64,000 bases of DNA, taken from Paenibacillus arenilitoris. Lineage in GTDB: Bacteria; Bacillota; Bacilli; Paenibacillales; Paenibacillaceae. The position numbers and the translations under genes were made by a program. This document shows, piece by piece, positions 34,986 to 43,795 of this stretch. The stretch lies in NCBI RefSeq assembly GCF_014705655.1, contig NZ_JACXIY010000039.1, forward strand, positions 1 to 64,000, given 5' to 3'. The notes beneath the pieces are model-generated. The model was not told where the DNA came from. It ran no database searches and worked only from the letters and a program-made list of their open reading frames with translations. Each line of letters starts with the position of its first letter. The stretch's first letter is position 1.

Positions 34986-35262
34986 AATCATGCCTCCATA
35001 TCTGTGGAAACTTCGCCGGAGACGGTAACGGAGGAACGATTGGCTATTCTGAAGGAACGTCAGGCGGACCGCATCAGCATGGGGATTCAAAGCTTCGTGG
35101 AGGCGGAAGCAAGCGCGATATACCGCCCGCAAAAGCCGGCTGAGGCTGAGAAAGCGCTTATGAATCTGGATCTATATCGGCTTTGTTCATATGCCGGAGC
35201 TCCGAATGGAAGAGATTTACGGGGATCGCGTCCTGGAGCGGATCGCAACGCGATTGGAATGA
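34986..35262 (+). pseudogene. Composite pseudogene: HemN-like radical SAM fragment joined to another C-terminus
   Basis: 34989-35175 encodes SISVETSPETVTEERLAILKE, DRISMGIQSFVEAEASAIYRP and QKPAEAEKALMNLDL, a clear internal piece of a HemN/HemW-like coproporphyrinogen oxidase family protein lacking its CxxxCxxC N-terminus and its C-terminus. Near 35176 the reading shifts to another frame giving IYIGFVHMPELRMEEIYGDR then VLERIATRLE and a stop at 35260-35262, followed by a terminator. A deletion seems to have fused the middle of one gene to the end of another. Confidence 0.6.
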
Positions 35263-35295
35263 AGGAGCATGGAGCTGAGGGTTCGTTTATGCCGG

Positions 35296-35324
35296 AAGGA
35301 CACCGCTTAAGGTGTCCTTCTTCG
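35296..35324 (+). terminator. Terminator after the composite pseudogene
   Basis: AAGGACACC (35296-35304) with GGTGTCCTT (35311-35319), then CTTCG; a weak T-tract. Confidence 0.65.
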
Positions 35325-35351
35325 TCTATTCATCGTACGACTGCAGACAGA

Positions 35352-36245
35352 TTACGGCTGCCCCCGCGAATTCCGCTTCCGCCATTGCGAAGGAGAATGC
35401 CGCTTGTACTGCTTGAACATTTGACTGAAATAATTGACGCTGCCGAAGCCGACGTTGAAGGCGATTTCCGTGACCGGATCGGAGGAATGAAGCAATAGCT
35501 GCTCGGCGGCATTGATCCGGAGCAGATTGACGTATTCCACGAACGTTTTGCCGGTTATTTTTTTGAACGTTCTGCAGAAATGGTATTCGCTCAAATTAAC
35601 GATGCCGGCCGCCTGCTGAACGGTCAGCTTCTCCGGATAATGCCGCTCCACGAACGCGATCAGCTCTTTGAACTTCTCGGTCAATTCCGCGCTTTCCTCA
35701 CTTGCGGAGCCGGGTGTGCCTTGCAGCTGGTGATGGCGGGATAGATGAACCAGCAGCAAATGAAGCATGGACCGGATCGCCAGCTGAAAGCCCTTTCCCC
35801 GCTGCTTGTATTCGGCGATCAACTGCTTGACGATGTCCGCGATGTATGGATAAGAGGCGTCCTTCGCCGGCAGATGAAGGGGAAAGAAGCTTTTTCCGGC
35901 AATATACGGATTCGTAATCTGCATGTGATACGAATCGGCCATCGAGCTCCCGGCCAGGGCCGAGTGAAAGACCACCGCATAATATTCCACCGGATGCTCG
36001 TCATCCGCAAACCCCGTATGGATCAGCCCCTTATTGACGAACAGCAAATCGCCGGGTTCCGGCTTGACGGTCTCGGAGCCGATATAGAAGGTGGCGTTCC
36101 CCCGGATAAAATAAATGATTTCCCAATCGTCATGCCAATGCAGGTGCAGGATCTCCTTGCCCGGCGGAATGATATGGAAGACGTCAAGAGGAAAGCCCGG
36201 CTCCCGGTGGGGCACGTCCTGCTTGATCTGATATGGATTGGTCAC
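35352..36245 (-). CDS. AraC-family regulator with cupin sensor domain (locus C)
   Basis: A 297-residue one-component regulator. The N-terminal cupin (LHLHWHDDWEIIYFIRGN, then PEPGDLLFVNKGLIHTG) binds a sugar-like effector; the last 100 residues are an AraC double HTH (VQQAAGIVNLSEYHFCRTFKK ... VGFGSVNYFSQMFKQY). Start GTG 36245 with GGAGGG seven bases ahead. It is divergent from the fucosidase operon with a 160-base shared control region that holds 21-base-spaced direct repeats, so it is the likely activator of locus C. Confidence 0.92.
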   Translation of the reverse strand: MTNPYQIKQDVPHREPGFPLDVFHIIPPGKEILHLHWHDDWEIIYFIRGNATFYIGSETVKPEPGDLLFVNKGLIHTGFADDEHPVEYYAVVFHSALAGSSMADSYHMQITNPYIAGKSFFPLHLPAKDASYPYIADIVKQLIAEYKQRGKGFQLAIRSMLHLLLVHLSRHHQLQGTPGSASEESAELTEKFKELIAFVERHYPEKLTVQQAAGIVNLSEYHFCRTFKKITGKTFVEYVNLLRINAAEQLLLHSSDPVTEIAFNVGFGSVNYFSQMFKQYKRHSPSQWRKRNSRGQP

Positions 36246-36262
36246 GTTGCGTCCCTCCGAAA

Positions 36263-36291
36263 AGCAATATCCCTTAACTTTACAGCAATAT
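36263..36291. promoter_or_regulatory. AraC-type direct-repeat operator
   Basis: AGCAATAT occurs at 36263-36270 and 36284-36291, 21 bases (two turns) apart on the same strand, the classic arrangement of AraC half-sites. The second copy lies just upstream of the -35 position of the promoter at 36321. Confidence 0.5.
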
Positions 36292-36320
36292 TAGATAGAG
36301 AACCCGAGCGGGGAAGCACC

Positions 36321-36362
36321 TATAATTATAGACAATCAGCCGCTGGAATGAAAGCGGTATCT
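36321..36362 (+). promoter_or_regulatory. Fucosidase operon -10 box and cre-like site
   Basis: TATAAT at 36321-36326 has no good -35 at 36298-36303, as in activator-dependent promoters. TGAAAGCGGTATCT at 36349-36362 matches the cre consensus at 13 of 14 positions, placing a CcpA roadblock just after the start site. Confidence 0.55.
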
Positions 36363-36405
36363 AAAGCGGGAATGGCCAAATCTTAGGCTTACGGGGGGTT
36401 ATCGC

Positions 36406-37710
36406 ATGGCGTTCGAGGTTGAACCGACAACGGGAGATTCAAGCTGGTATACGCATGACCGGTTCGGCATGTTCATTCATTGGGGGCTGTACTCGCTGGG
36501 AGCGAGGCATGAATGGATGAAGGGCCGGGAGTTTTTGACGAACGAGCAGTATGACAAATATTTCAAACGCTTTGACCCGGATTTGTACGATCCCGAGCTG
36601 TGGGCTGCCTTGGCGTCCGATGCCGGCATGAAATACTTCGTCGTCACCGCCAAGCATCATGAAGGCTTCTGCCTGTGGGATTCGAAGCTGACCGATTATA
36701 AAGCGACGAATACGCCGGCCGGCCGGGACCTGCTGACGCCGATGGTCGAAGCGTTCCGTTCGAAGGGCATCCGAACGGGGCTGTATTATTCCCTGCTCGA
36801 TTGGCATCATCGGCATTATACGCTCGACGTCAAGCACCCGCTTCGATACAACAAGGAGTTTCTGGAGGATCAAAAGAACCGGGATTGGCAGCAGTACGTC
36901 GACTACATGCACGGACAAGCGAGAGAGCTGCTGACCGAGTTCGGCAAAATCGACCTGATGTTCTTCGACTTCTCGATCCCGCCCGAGCAAGGCTTTGCGG
37001 GCAAAGGCAAGGAGGATTGGCAGAGCGAGAAGCTCGTCAAGCTCATCCGCGAGCTGCAGCCGCATATTTTGCTGAACGACCGACTGCAGGTGAAGGGGGA
37101 TATCACGACGCCGGAGCAATATCAGCCGCGCGAGTGGATCCGATTGGACGGCAGACGCGTCGTCTGGGAGGCGTGCCATACGTTCAGCGGCTCCTGGGGC
37201 TATTACCGCGACGAGGAATCGTGGAAGAGCGTCGATACCCTCGTGAAAATGCTGATCGACACGGTCAGCAAAGGCGGCAACCTGCTGCTGAACGTCGGAC
37301 CGACCGGGCGCGGCGAATTCGACGAACGCGCCATCGACCGGCTGAAGGGCATCGGCGAGTGGATGAAACGCCACGGCAGGTCGATCTACGGATGCACGGC
37401 GGCGCCCGAAGAGCTTAAGTGTCCGGAAGATTGCCGGTTTACTTACAATCCGGCGAACAACCGGCTCTACCTGCACGTGTACAGCTGGCCGTTCAAGCAT
37501 ATCCATCTGCGCGGATTCTCCGGCAGGGTGGAATACGCGCAGCTGTTGAACGATGCGTCGGAAATCAGAATGGTGCAGGGCGAAGAGACGATGACGATGG
37601 AAGCGGGCGCATTCAACGAGGGCAGGTCGCGCGATATTGTGACGCTGCAGCTGCCGGTCAAGAAGCCGAATGTAACGGTGCCGGTCATTGAGCTTTTCTT
37701 GAAATCGTAA
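36406..37710 (+). CDS. GH29 alpha-L-fucosidase
   Basis: A 434-residue cytoplasmic GH29 enzyme: RFGMFIHWGLYSLGARHEW, KYFVVTAKHHEGFCLWDSK, GIRTGLYYSLLDWH and SKGGNLLLNVGPTGRGEF are diagnostic. The nucleophile is D188 in IDLMFFDFS. No signal peptide, so it cuts imported fuco-oligosaccharides. GGGGGG lies eight bases before ATG 36406. First gene of a long operon whose later members look like a sugar or cyclitol oxidation pathway. Confidence 0.93.
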   Translation: MAFEVEPTTGDSSWYTHDRFGMFIHWGLYSLGARHEWMKGREFLTNEQYDKYFKRFDPDLYDPELWAALASDAGMKYFVVTAKHHEGFCLWDSKLTDYKATNTPAGRDLLTPMVEAFRSKGIRTGLYYSLLDWHHRHYTLDVKHPLRYNKEFLEDQKNRDWQQYVDYMHGQARELLTEFGKIDLMFFDFSIPPEQGFAGKGKEDWQSEKLVKLIRELQPHILLNDRLQVKGDITTPEQYQPREWIRLDGRRVVWEACHTFSGSWGYYRDEESWKSVDTLVKMLIDTVSKGGNLLLNVGPTGRGEFDERAIDRLKGIGEWMKRHGRSIYGCTAAPEELKCPEDCRFTYNPANNRLYLHVYSWPFKHIHLRGFSGRVEYAQLLNDASEIRMVQGEETMTMEAGAFNEGRSRDIVTLQLPVKKPNVTVPVIELFLKS

Positions 37711-37737
37711 ATGGGAAACGACGGAACGGAAGAGGGG

Positions 37738-39399
37738 ATGAAGAAGATCATGAAACCGAAGCTGGGTTTGCAGGGGCCGGTCGTTGCATGGCAGGATTGC
37801 TGGGCTGGGGAAGCGTCCGATCAACTGATGAGGACGGGCACGGGCAGCATCTATCCTTCGCAGGATCCGCTGCCGCCTCCCGGCCAATTCGTCGAGGCAA
37901 TGCGGGAGCTGGGCGCCGAGTTTTACGTGCATCATATGTTCCCCAGCCTGGCCGGCCAAGCCGAAATGATACGCGATATGGCGATGTACGGCATGGAGGT
38001 GTGCCTGGGCAACGAGTACGGCAACATTAACGGACCTTACGTCGAAGGGACGAACCGGTACGACGTGCCGGACGAGGCGCTGCTCGAAGCCGCCCGCAGC
38101 GGCATGCTGATCGGGCTGCTGTACGACGAGCCCGAGCATTTGCAAATCAATGCGTCGCAATACCGGAAAGATGCTTATCTGCCGCATTGGGGGGGAACGG
38201 AGGGGTGTTCGCTCGCGGAGTCGCAAGCTTCGGTTGGGGCTGCCGTTGCGGCGAGAGTCGGGCATGTGCGGGACGTTCTGGAGAAAGCGGGACTTGATGC
38301 GGACGGCGTTCCGCTCGTATCCGAGTTCGTGTTTCCGACGATGTTCCACGCGTTGGCCCGCGCTGGGATGGCCGTCTGCCCGAAAATCATGAAAGAATCG
38401 TTCCAGTCGCTGCAGCTGTCCACGGCGCTTGGTGCGGCGCGGCAGTACGGCCGGGCGATGTGGATTTGCGCCGACCTGTGGGGGCCGGATGCAGGACCGT
38501 GGTTCACCCGCACCTCCGGCTTCCCGGGCCATTCGCCCGAGGAATACGCTTCGGCTCTGCGAATGGGCTATTACATGGGACCGACCCATCTGTTCACGGA
38601 AAACATCGATGTTCTGCTGCGGTACGGGGACGGCCGGTTCCGCAAGACGGAGTTCGGCGACGTGTGGGACGAATTCGCGCGCGGCTTCGTGCCAGAGCAT
38701 CCGCTGACTTGGTCGCATAGAGATGCCGATCCCGATATCGTCTTCATCCATTCGGACGACAGCAATTACGGACAAAACGCGAGGCTGTTCGGCAACCGCG
38801 GACTGGCGGCTCCGGAAGCGACGCAAAGCGTGTTCCACGTCTGGCATCTGCTCAGCCACGGCACGATTCCCGCTCACGGAAGCTGCATGCACATTCCCGG
38901 CTACGCCTTTCCCCGCAAGCGGCTGAAGGCCGAGGTGCCGAAGGAGCGGTTTCCGCTCGAGCAGGGCTGGCCGTTCCCGTCCGGAGAGCGGGTACATCCG
39001 CTTTATTACCCGGTTAACAATGTGCTCGTCTATGACGAGAAAGTGCGGGAGCGGCAGCTTGGCCGTCCGAAGCTGATTGTCGTGGCGGGCGAGCGGATCG
39101 AAGACGAGACGCTTAAGGCGGTTCGCCGCCGGGCGGAAGCGGGAGCGACGGTCGTTATCGCCGGCTGGCTGGCCGAGGGCAATTGGCCGGAAAGCGGGCG
39201 GGCGGGGGAAGGGACATGGCTCGTGACCGACAGCTTCTTGACGGACGAACGCGTGATGGAGACGGTGAAGCCGTTCCTCGGCAGCCCCGACTGCTGGATT
39301 CAGCGATTCGGCGGCACGGAGGTACGGATGTCCAAGGCGGATGAACGCGGCTTTACGCTCGATTTCGAAATTTCTGGGAGGCGAGGGAAAACGATATGA
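37738..39399 (+). CDS. Unrecognised enzyme, TIM-barrel glycosidase-like
   Basis: About 553 residues, no signal peptide. Barrel-like segments with candidate carboxylates are GMEVCLGNEYGNINGPY, MLIGLLYDEPEHLQINAS and GVPLVSEFVFPTMFHALAR, and a later part (KLIVVAGERIEDETLKAVR, RAEAGATVVIAGWLAEGNW) resembles the Rossmann/GATase-like domain found after the barrel in GH42-like enzymes. I do not recognise the family. Starts at 37711, 37738 and 37750 are possible; 37738 follows GGAAGAGGGG closely. It overlaps the next gene (ATGA). Context suggests a glycosidase acting with the fucosidase. Confidence 0.55.
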   Translation: MKKIMKPKLGLQGPVVAWQDCWAGEASDQLMRTGTGSIYPSQDPLPPPGQFVEAMRELGAEFYVHHMFPSLAGQAEMIRDMAMYGMEVCLGNEYGNINGPYVEGTNRYDVPDEALLEAARSGMLIGLLYDEPEHLQINASQYRKDAYLPHWGGTEGCSLAESQASVGAAVAARVGHVRDVLEKAGLDADGVPLVSEFVFPTMFHALARAGMAVCPKIMKESFQSLQLSTALGAARQYGRAMWICADLWGPDAGPWFTRTSGFPGHSPEEYASALRMGYYMGPTHLFTENIDVLLRYGDGRFRKTEFGDVWDEFARGFVPEHPLTWSHRDADPDIVFIHSDDSNYGQNARLFGNRGLAAPEATQSVFHVWHLLSHGTIPAHGSCMHIPGYAFPRKRLKAEVPKERFPLEQGWPFPSGERVHPLYYPVNNVLVYDEKVRERQLGRPKLIVVAGERIEDETLKAVRRRAEAGATVVIAGWLAEGNWPESGRAGEGTWLVTDSFLTDERVMETVKPFLGSPDCWIQRFGGTEVRMSKADERGFTLDFEISGRRGKTI

Positions 39400-40385
39400 G
39401 CCGATATACGGCAGCATCCGAAATCAGGGAAGGGCTCACGGTCATCGTATTAACCGACGCGGCTGCCGGAGCTGCGGCGGAAATCGTGCCGGAGGCCGGC
39501 AACAATCTGTTCCGCTTCGAAAGCGGCGGGCATACGGTCCTTGTGCCGCCTTCAAGCGTCCGTTCGTTAAAGGAGGAGCCGTTCGCGGCTTTCAAATACG
39601 GCACACCGATCCTGTTCCCGCCCAACCGGGTGAGAAACGGACGGTTCGCCTTTCGCGGCCGGGAGTACCGCTTGCCCTTGAACGAGCCCCCGGACAATCA
39701 CCTGCACGGTGAAATTTGCTCCAGAGCCTGGGAGGTCATCGAGTACGGAGCCAGCGATCAGGGAGGAGCTACGGTCACCAGCCGCTTCCATTACGCTCTG
39801 CACCCGGAGCTGCTCGCTTATTTTCCTCATCCGATTACGTTTACCGTCACCTACCGCCTGTTCGAGGGGCAGCTGCGGATGGATACGAAAATCCGGAATG
39901 ACGGCGAGGACGAAGCGCCGTTCGCGTTCGGGCTCCATCCGTACTTCGCGCTTCCGTTCGGAAGCGGGGGGCCGCTGATGCTGAAGGCGCCGGCTGCTGC
40001 CGAGTGGCCGGTTACGAACGAAGCGTTCGTGACCGGACTTCCTGCCGATACGCCGTTCAGCGAGGCGCTGCGGGACGGGGCGGACATAGCGGATTATCCG
40101 CCGCTTGGCTGCTCGCTGCTGGAGCTGGACGGCGGGGAGGCGGACCCTGTCTGCCGGATCGAAATGCAGGACAGCCGTTATGCGATCGTCTACCGGTTCG
40201 ACCGCCGGTTCCGGTTTCTCGTCCTCTTCCGTCCCGACTGGGCCGAAGCCTTCTCGCTGGAGCCCTATACGAGCGTCACCGACGCGTTCAATCTTCCCTA
40301 CGGCGACGAGCTGACGGGCGCCCGCGGCATCGGGCCGGGAGAAGAGCTCCGGTTCCGGGCCAGCCTGGGCGTGGAAGCGTTGTAG
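39396..40385 (+). CDS. Aldose 1-epimerase family protein
   Basis: A 329-residue mutarotase-like beta-sandwich. GTPILFPPNRVRNGRFAFRGREYRL, NHLHGEICSRAWEV (catalytic His), FAFGLHPYFALPF (second His) and SLEPYTSVTDAFNLP (catalytic Glu) follow the galactose mutarotase pattern. It would speed interconversion of sugar anomers released by the glycosidases, so that a dehydrogenase can use them. Start overlaps the previous stop (ATGA). Confidence 0.9.
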   Translation: MSRYTAASEIREGLTVIVLTDAAAGAAAEIVPEAGNNLFRFESGGHTVLVPPSSVRSLKEEPFAAFKYGTPILFPPNRVRNGRFAFRGREYRLPLNEPPDNHLHGEICSRAWEVIEYGASDQGGATVTSRFHYALHPELLAYFPHPITFTVTYRLFEGQLRMDTKIRNDGEDEAPFAFGLHPYFALPFGSGGPLMLKAPAAAEWPVTNEAFVTGLPADTPFSEALRDGADIADYPPLGCSLLELDGGEADPVCRIEMQDSRYAIVYRFDRRFRFLVLFRPDWAEAFSLEPYTSVTDAFNLPYGDELTGARGIGPGEELRFRASLGVEAL

Positions 40386-40484
40386 CAAGAGGCTTGAGTA
40401 ATTCGCCACGAAGTGGATTGCCTTAGAAAGGTGAATAAAGAGCGGAGAGGGCCATTTGAATCCGGAAAAGCGTAGCACTCGCTT

Positions 40485-40542
40485 TTGAAACCCCATTCTT
40501 CACCTATCAATGTCCAGGGAAATCGGAAGAATGGGGTTTCAA
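40485..40542. repeat. Perfect 17-base inverted repeat in the intergenic gap
   Basis: TTGAAACCCCATTCTTC (40485-40501) and GAAGAATGGGGTTTCAA (40526-40542) are exact complements with a 24-base loop. No T-run follows. It sits in the 255-base gap between the epimerase and dehydrogenase genes and could be an mRNA processing or stabilising structure, or a regulatory site. Confidence 0.85.
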
Positions 40543-40640
40543 TGCGATTGGAGGATCAAATGGCACGCGCAGCGGAAGGATTCCCCATTTTTACGAAGAA
40601 AGCGCAGCATAATTTTCACATTGTGAAGGAGGAATGCCGA

Positions 40641-41780
40641 ATGAGAGCCATTGATTTGAACTTCCCGATCGATCCGCTCATGCCGAAGCGCAAGGATTAC
40701 CGGATCGGCTGCATCGGTTCGGGCTTCATCATGAGAGATTGCCATCTCGTCGCCTACACGGATGCGGGCTTTCGCCCGTATGCCATCACCTCCAGGACGC
40801 CGGGCAATGCCAGGGCAGCCGCGGAGCGGCACGGAATTCCCCTCGTCTATGGAACCTGGGAGGAGCTTATCCGCGATCCGCAAATCGAAATCCTCGACAT
40901 CGCGGTTCCGCCGGACCGGCAGCTGGAGATCGTTCGCGAAGCCGTCAAGCATGCGCACGTCAAAGGGATTCTGTGCCAGAAGCCGCTGGCGATGAATAGG
41001 CGGGAAGCCTGCGAGATCGTGGAGCTGTGCGAGGCGGCCGGCATCAAAATCGGCGTCAACTCCAATATGCGCTACGACCAGTCGATCCGGGCGCTGAAGG
41101 CCATCCTGGACAGGGGGTATCTCGGAGAACCGGTGCTCGCGACGATCGAGATGCGTGCGATACCGCACTGGCAGGACTTCCTTCACAAGTATGAGCATCT
41201 TGAAATTTTGAACATGGGCATCCACCATATCGACGCCTTCCGTTATTTGTTCGGCGATCCCGAGCGGGTCACCGCGGTCGCGCGCAGGGACCCCCGCACG
41301 GCGTTCAAGCATATCGACGGAATTTCCCAATACACGCTCCACTACGCCAGCGAGCTGATGGCAACCAGTCTCGACGATGTGTGGGCTTGGCCGGGCGACG
41401 GGACCGAGAAGGATATTTATATCAAGTGGAGGGTCGAAGGGCTGGAGGGCATGGCCCAGGGAACGATCGGCTGGCCGGACTATCCGGCAAGAACGCCAAG
41501 CACGCTCGCGTTCACAACCAGGCAGTCGCCCGGACAGTGGCACCGCCCCGCATGGGACCGGGTCTGGTTTCCGGATGCGTTCCAGGGCACGATGGCCCAG
41601 CTGCTGCGCGCGGTCGAGGAAGATACGGAGCCCGAAATCGGCGGAAGGGATAATCTGCTGACGATGGCACTGGTCGAAGCGTGCTACAAGTCCATCGCCG
41701 AGAGGCGCACGGTCGAGTTTTTTTCCGAAACGGCAAGCCAAATCAAATCCTATACCTTTGAGGGAGACAGTCCGCTATGA
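40641..41780 (+). CDS. Gfo/Idh/MocA-family oxidoreductase (1)
   Basis: A 379-residue NAD(P)-dependent dehydrogenase. The Rossmann motif is IGCIGSGFIMRD, the nicotinamide-site Lys is in GILCQKPLAMN (EKP-type motif), and ILNMGIHHIDAFRYLFGD holds the catalytic-helix His/Asp. ATG 40641 is eight bases after AAGGAGG; the long open frame upstream covers the inverted repeat and is not used. Expected to oxidise a hydroxyl of a sugar or inositol derivative. MocA itself acts in rhizopine breakdown. Confidence 0.92.
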   Translation: MRAIDLNFPIDPLMPKRKDYRIGCIGSGFIMRDCHLVAYTDAGFRPYAITSRTPGNARAAAERHGIPLVYGTWEELIRDPQIEILDIAVPPDRQLEIVREAVKHAHVKGILCQKPLAMNRREACEIVELCEAAGIKIGVNSNMRYDQSIRALKAILDRGYLGEPVLATIEMRAIPHWQDFLHKYEHLEILNMGIHHIDAFRYLFGDPERVTAVARRDPRTAFKHIDGISQYTLHYASELMATSLDDVWAWPGDGTEKDIYIKWRVEGLEGMAQGTIGWPDYPARTPSTLAFTTRQSPGQWHRPAWDRVWFPDAFQGTMAQLLRAVEEDTEPEIGGRDNLLTMALVEACYKSIAERRTVEFFSETASQIKSYTFEGDSPL

Positions 41781-42679
41781 TTTCTGTCGGCATTTTTAAC
41801 GGGTATTACCCTTATACGCTTCAGGAGACGATCGCCAAAATTCAAAAAGACGGCTTTTCCTGCGTGCAGCTCGACTTGTCGTTCAAGGATATGGACCTGT
41901 CGCCCGGCTCGCTCACCCGCGGCAAAGCCCGTCAAATCCGCGACGCCTTCAGGGACGCCAACCTGCCGGTCGTCTGTATTTCGGGCTATACCAACATCAT
42001 TCATCCGGATCCAAGGAAGCGGGAGGAAAATGTATCGGGACTGAAGGAGCTGCTGAAGCATGCGCGCGATTTGGGCTCGCCTTACGTCATCAGCGAGACG
42101 GGAACGTACAACACGGAAAGCGACTGGGTATGGGATCCGAACAACGGCACCGAGGAAGCTTACGAGGAGGTGTGCAGGCAATTGGAGGAGCTGGCCAAGT
42201 TCGCCTACGACCACGGCTCCGTCTTCCTGGTGGAAAACTACGTCAACAACGTCATCGGCTCGGTCGACCGGCTGGCCCGCCTGTTCTCCGACGTCAATCA
42301 TCCGGGACTCGGCCTGCTGATGGACCCTACCAACTATTTCACGGACAACAACATCAATCACGTCGACGAAGAGCTGAACCGCATCTTCAATACGCTGGGC
42401 GACAAAATCAAAATCGCGCATGCGAAGGACTGCAAGCCCGCGGAGGATACGTCGGAGAAGCATGCGTCGATCGACGCGGCCGAATCGCATACGTTCCGCG
42501 GAGCCGGAGCCGTCGAGCTCCCTGCGCCCGGCCTTGGCATATTGAATTACGACTTGTATTTGCAGCGCTTGTCGAGGCTACATCCGAATATTCCGATCAT
42601 CATCGAGCATCTCGACGAGCAGGACATTCCGCGCGCGAAACGGTTTCTCGACGGCAAATTAAAGGCGAACGGCTGTTAG
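41777..42679 (+). CDS. Sugar phosphate isomerase/epimerase family (MocC/IolE-like barrel)
   Basis: A 300-residue AP-endonuclease-2-type TIM barrel. Metal-ligand regions are visible as VFLVENYVNN, LGLLMDPTNYF, IKIAHAKDCK and IIIEHLDEQD, the pattern of xylose isomerase-like enzymes that include MocC, IolE and IolI. Expected reaction: isomerisation, epimerisation or dehydration of a keto-sugar or inosose made by the neighbouring dehydrogenase. Coupled to it by an ATGA overlap. Confidence 0.88.
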   Translation: MISVGIFNGYYPYTLQETIAKIQKDGFSCVQLDLSFKDMDLSPGSLTRGKARQIRDAFRDANLPVVCISGYTNIIHPDPRKREENVSGLKELLKHARDLGSPYVISETGTYNTESDWVWDPNNGTEEAYEEVCRQLEELAKFAYDHGSVFLVENYVNNVIGSVDRLARLFSDVNHPGLGLLMDPTNYFTDNNINHVDEELNRIFNTLGDKIKIAHAKDCKPAEDTSEKHASIDAAESHTFRGAGAVELPAPGLGILNYDLYLQRLSRLHPNIPIIIEHLDEQDIPRAKRFLDGKLKANGC

Positions 42680-42691
42680 GAGGAGTTCGAT

Positions 42692-43795
42692 ATGGCATCA
42701 ACCGACCGGCGAAAAAGGGATTACAGCATTACCGGACCGGAAAATCAGCGCGCGCAGGAGAGGGGACTTGCGGCGGCGGAATGGTATACGTGCCCGATTC
42801 CCCGCCAGCGCATGAAGGAGCTGATGAAGCGAAAGAACGGCCCCGCAATCCGGGATACGCTAATCTGGTTCGGTTCCCTTCTGATTCTAGGATACCTTGC
42901 TTACCTGTCCTGGGGGACGTGGTGGGCGGTCCCGGCTTTTCTGGCGTACGGCATTCTCTACGCGACGCCCGGCGATTCCCGCTGGCACGAGTGCGGGCAC
43001 GGGACGGCGTTCAAGACGCCGTGGATGAACGAGGTCGTCTACCAGATCGCCTCGTTCATGGTTCTGCGCTCGGCAACGCCATGGCGCTGGAGCCATGCGC
43101 GCCATCATACGGATACGATCATCGTCGGACGAGATCCGGAGATCATTACGGAGAGGCCTCCGGTTTGGAAAATTCTCCTTATGCAAATTTTCCATCTTTA
43201 CGGCGGGCCGATCGAGCTGAAGCGGTTCGCGCTGCATACGTTCGGGAAGCTCGAGGAGCAGGAGCGGGACTACATTCCCGCCTCCGAGCACCGCAAGGTG
43301 TTCCGCGAAGCACGCATTTACATGCTCATCCTGCTGGCGGTAGTCGCCGCATGTATTTATGCAGGAAGCATTCTGCCGGCCATGTTCGTCTTTTTTCCTT
43401 CTTTTTACGGCGGGATCGTCGTCATTACGTTCGGCATTACGCAGCATTTGGGGCTGTATGAGGACGTGCTCGATCACCGCTTGAACACCCGCACCGTTTA
43501 TATGAATCCGGTACTTCGGTTTCTGTACTGGAACATGAACTATCATGTGGAGCACCATATGTTCCCGATGGTTCCTTACCATGCGCTGCCGAAGCTTCAC
43601 GAGGAGATGAAGGCCGATTGTCCGGCGGCGCGACGGGGCTTGTTCGCCGCTTTGAAGGAAGTCATTACGGCGCTGCGGAAGCAAAAGCACGATCCCGCTT
43701 ACGTCGTCGAAAAACCGCTGCCGGCCACGGCGCGCCCTTACGTGCGCGGCGTTCCGCAGCAGCAGGATACCAGCTTAAGGAGTGAGGTGCTATGA
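42692..43795 (+). CDS. MocD-like membrane fatty-acid-desaturase-fold oxygenase
   Basis: A 367-residue integral membrane di-iron enzyme. The three histidine clusters are HECGH (99-103), HARHH (135-139) and HVEHH (285-289), with helices near 57-92 and 210-240. This is the fatty acid desaturase/hydroxylase fold, but the gene sits in a sugar operon next to a Rieske ferredoxin, like rhizobial MocD. It likely hydroxylates a methoxy carbon so that the methyl group leaves as formaldehyde. AGGAGG is seven bases ahead of ATG 42692. A lipid desaturase role is possible but would not explain the neighbours. Confidence 0.82.
   Translation: MASTDRRKRDYSITGPENQRAQERGLAAAEWYTCPIPRQRMKELMKRKNGPAIRDTLIWFGSLLILGYLAYLSWGTWWAVPAFLAYGILYATPGDSRWHECGHGTAFKTPWMNEVVYQIASFMVLRSATPWRWSHARHHTDTIIVGRDPEIITERPPVWKILLMQIFHLYGGPIELKRFALHTFGKLEEQERDYIPASEHRKVFREARIYMLILLAVVAACIYAGSILPAMFVFFPSFYGGIVVITFGITQHLGLYEDVLDHRLNTRTVYMNPVLRFLYWNMNYHVEHHMFPMVPYHALPKLHEEMKADCPAARRGLFAALKEVITALRKQKHDPAYVVEKPLPATARPYVRGVPQQQDTSLRSEVL

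Noticed and set aside
36439..39417. A nearly 3 kb open frame on the reverse strand opposite the fucosidase and the unknown enzyme
   Set aside because: It is the mirror of GC-rich codon use in two well-supported forward genes, lacks an SD and reads as low-complexity Arg/His/Leu-rich protein.
40485..40640. N-terminal extension of the first Gfo/Idh dehydrogenase, starting in the inverted repeat
   Set aside because: AAGGAGG is positioned for ATG 40641, where the family's usual N-terminus begins, and the extension is unlike any dehydrogenase.
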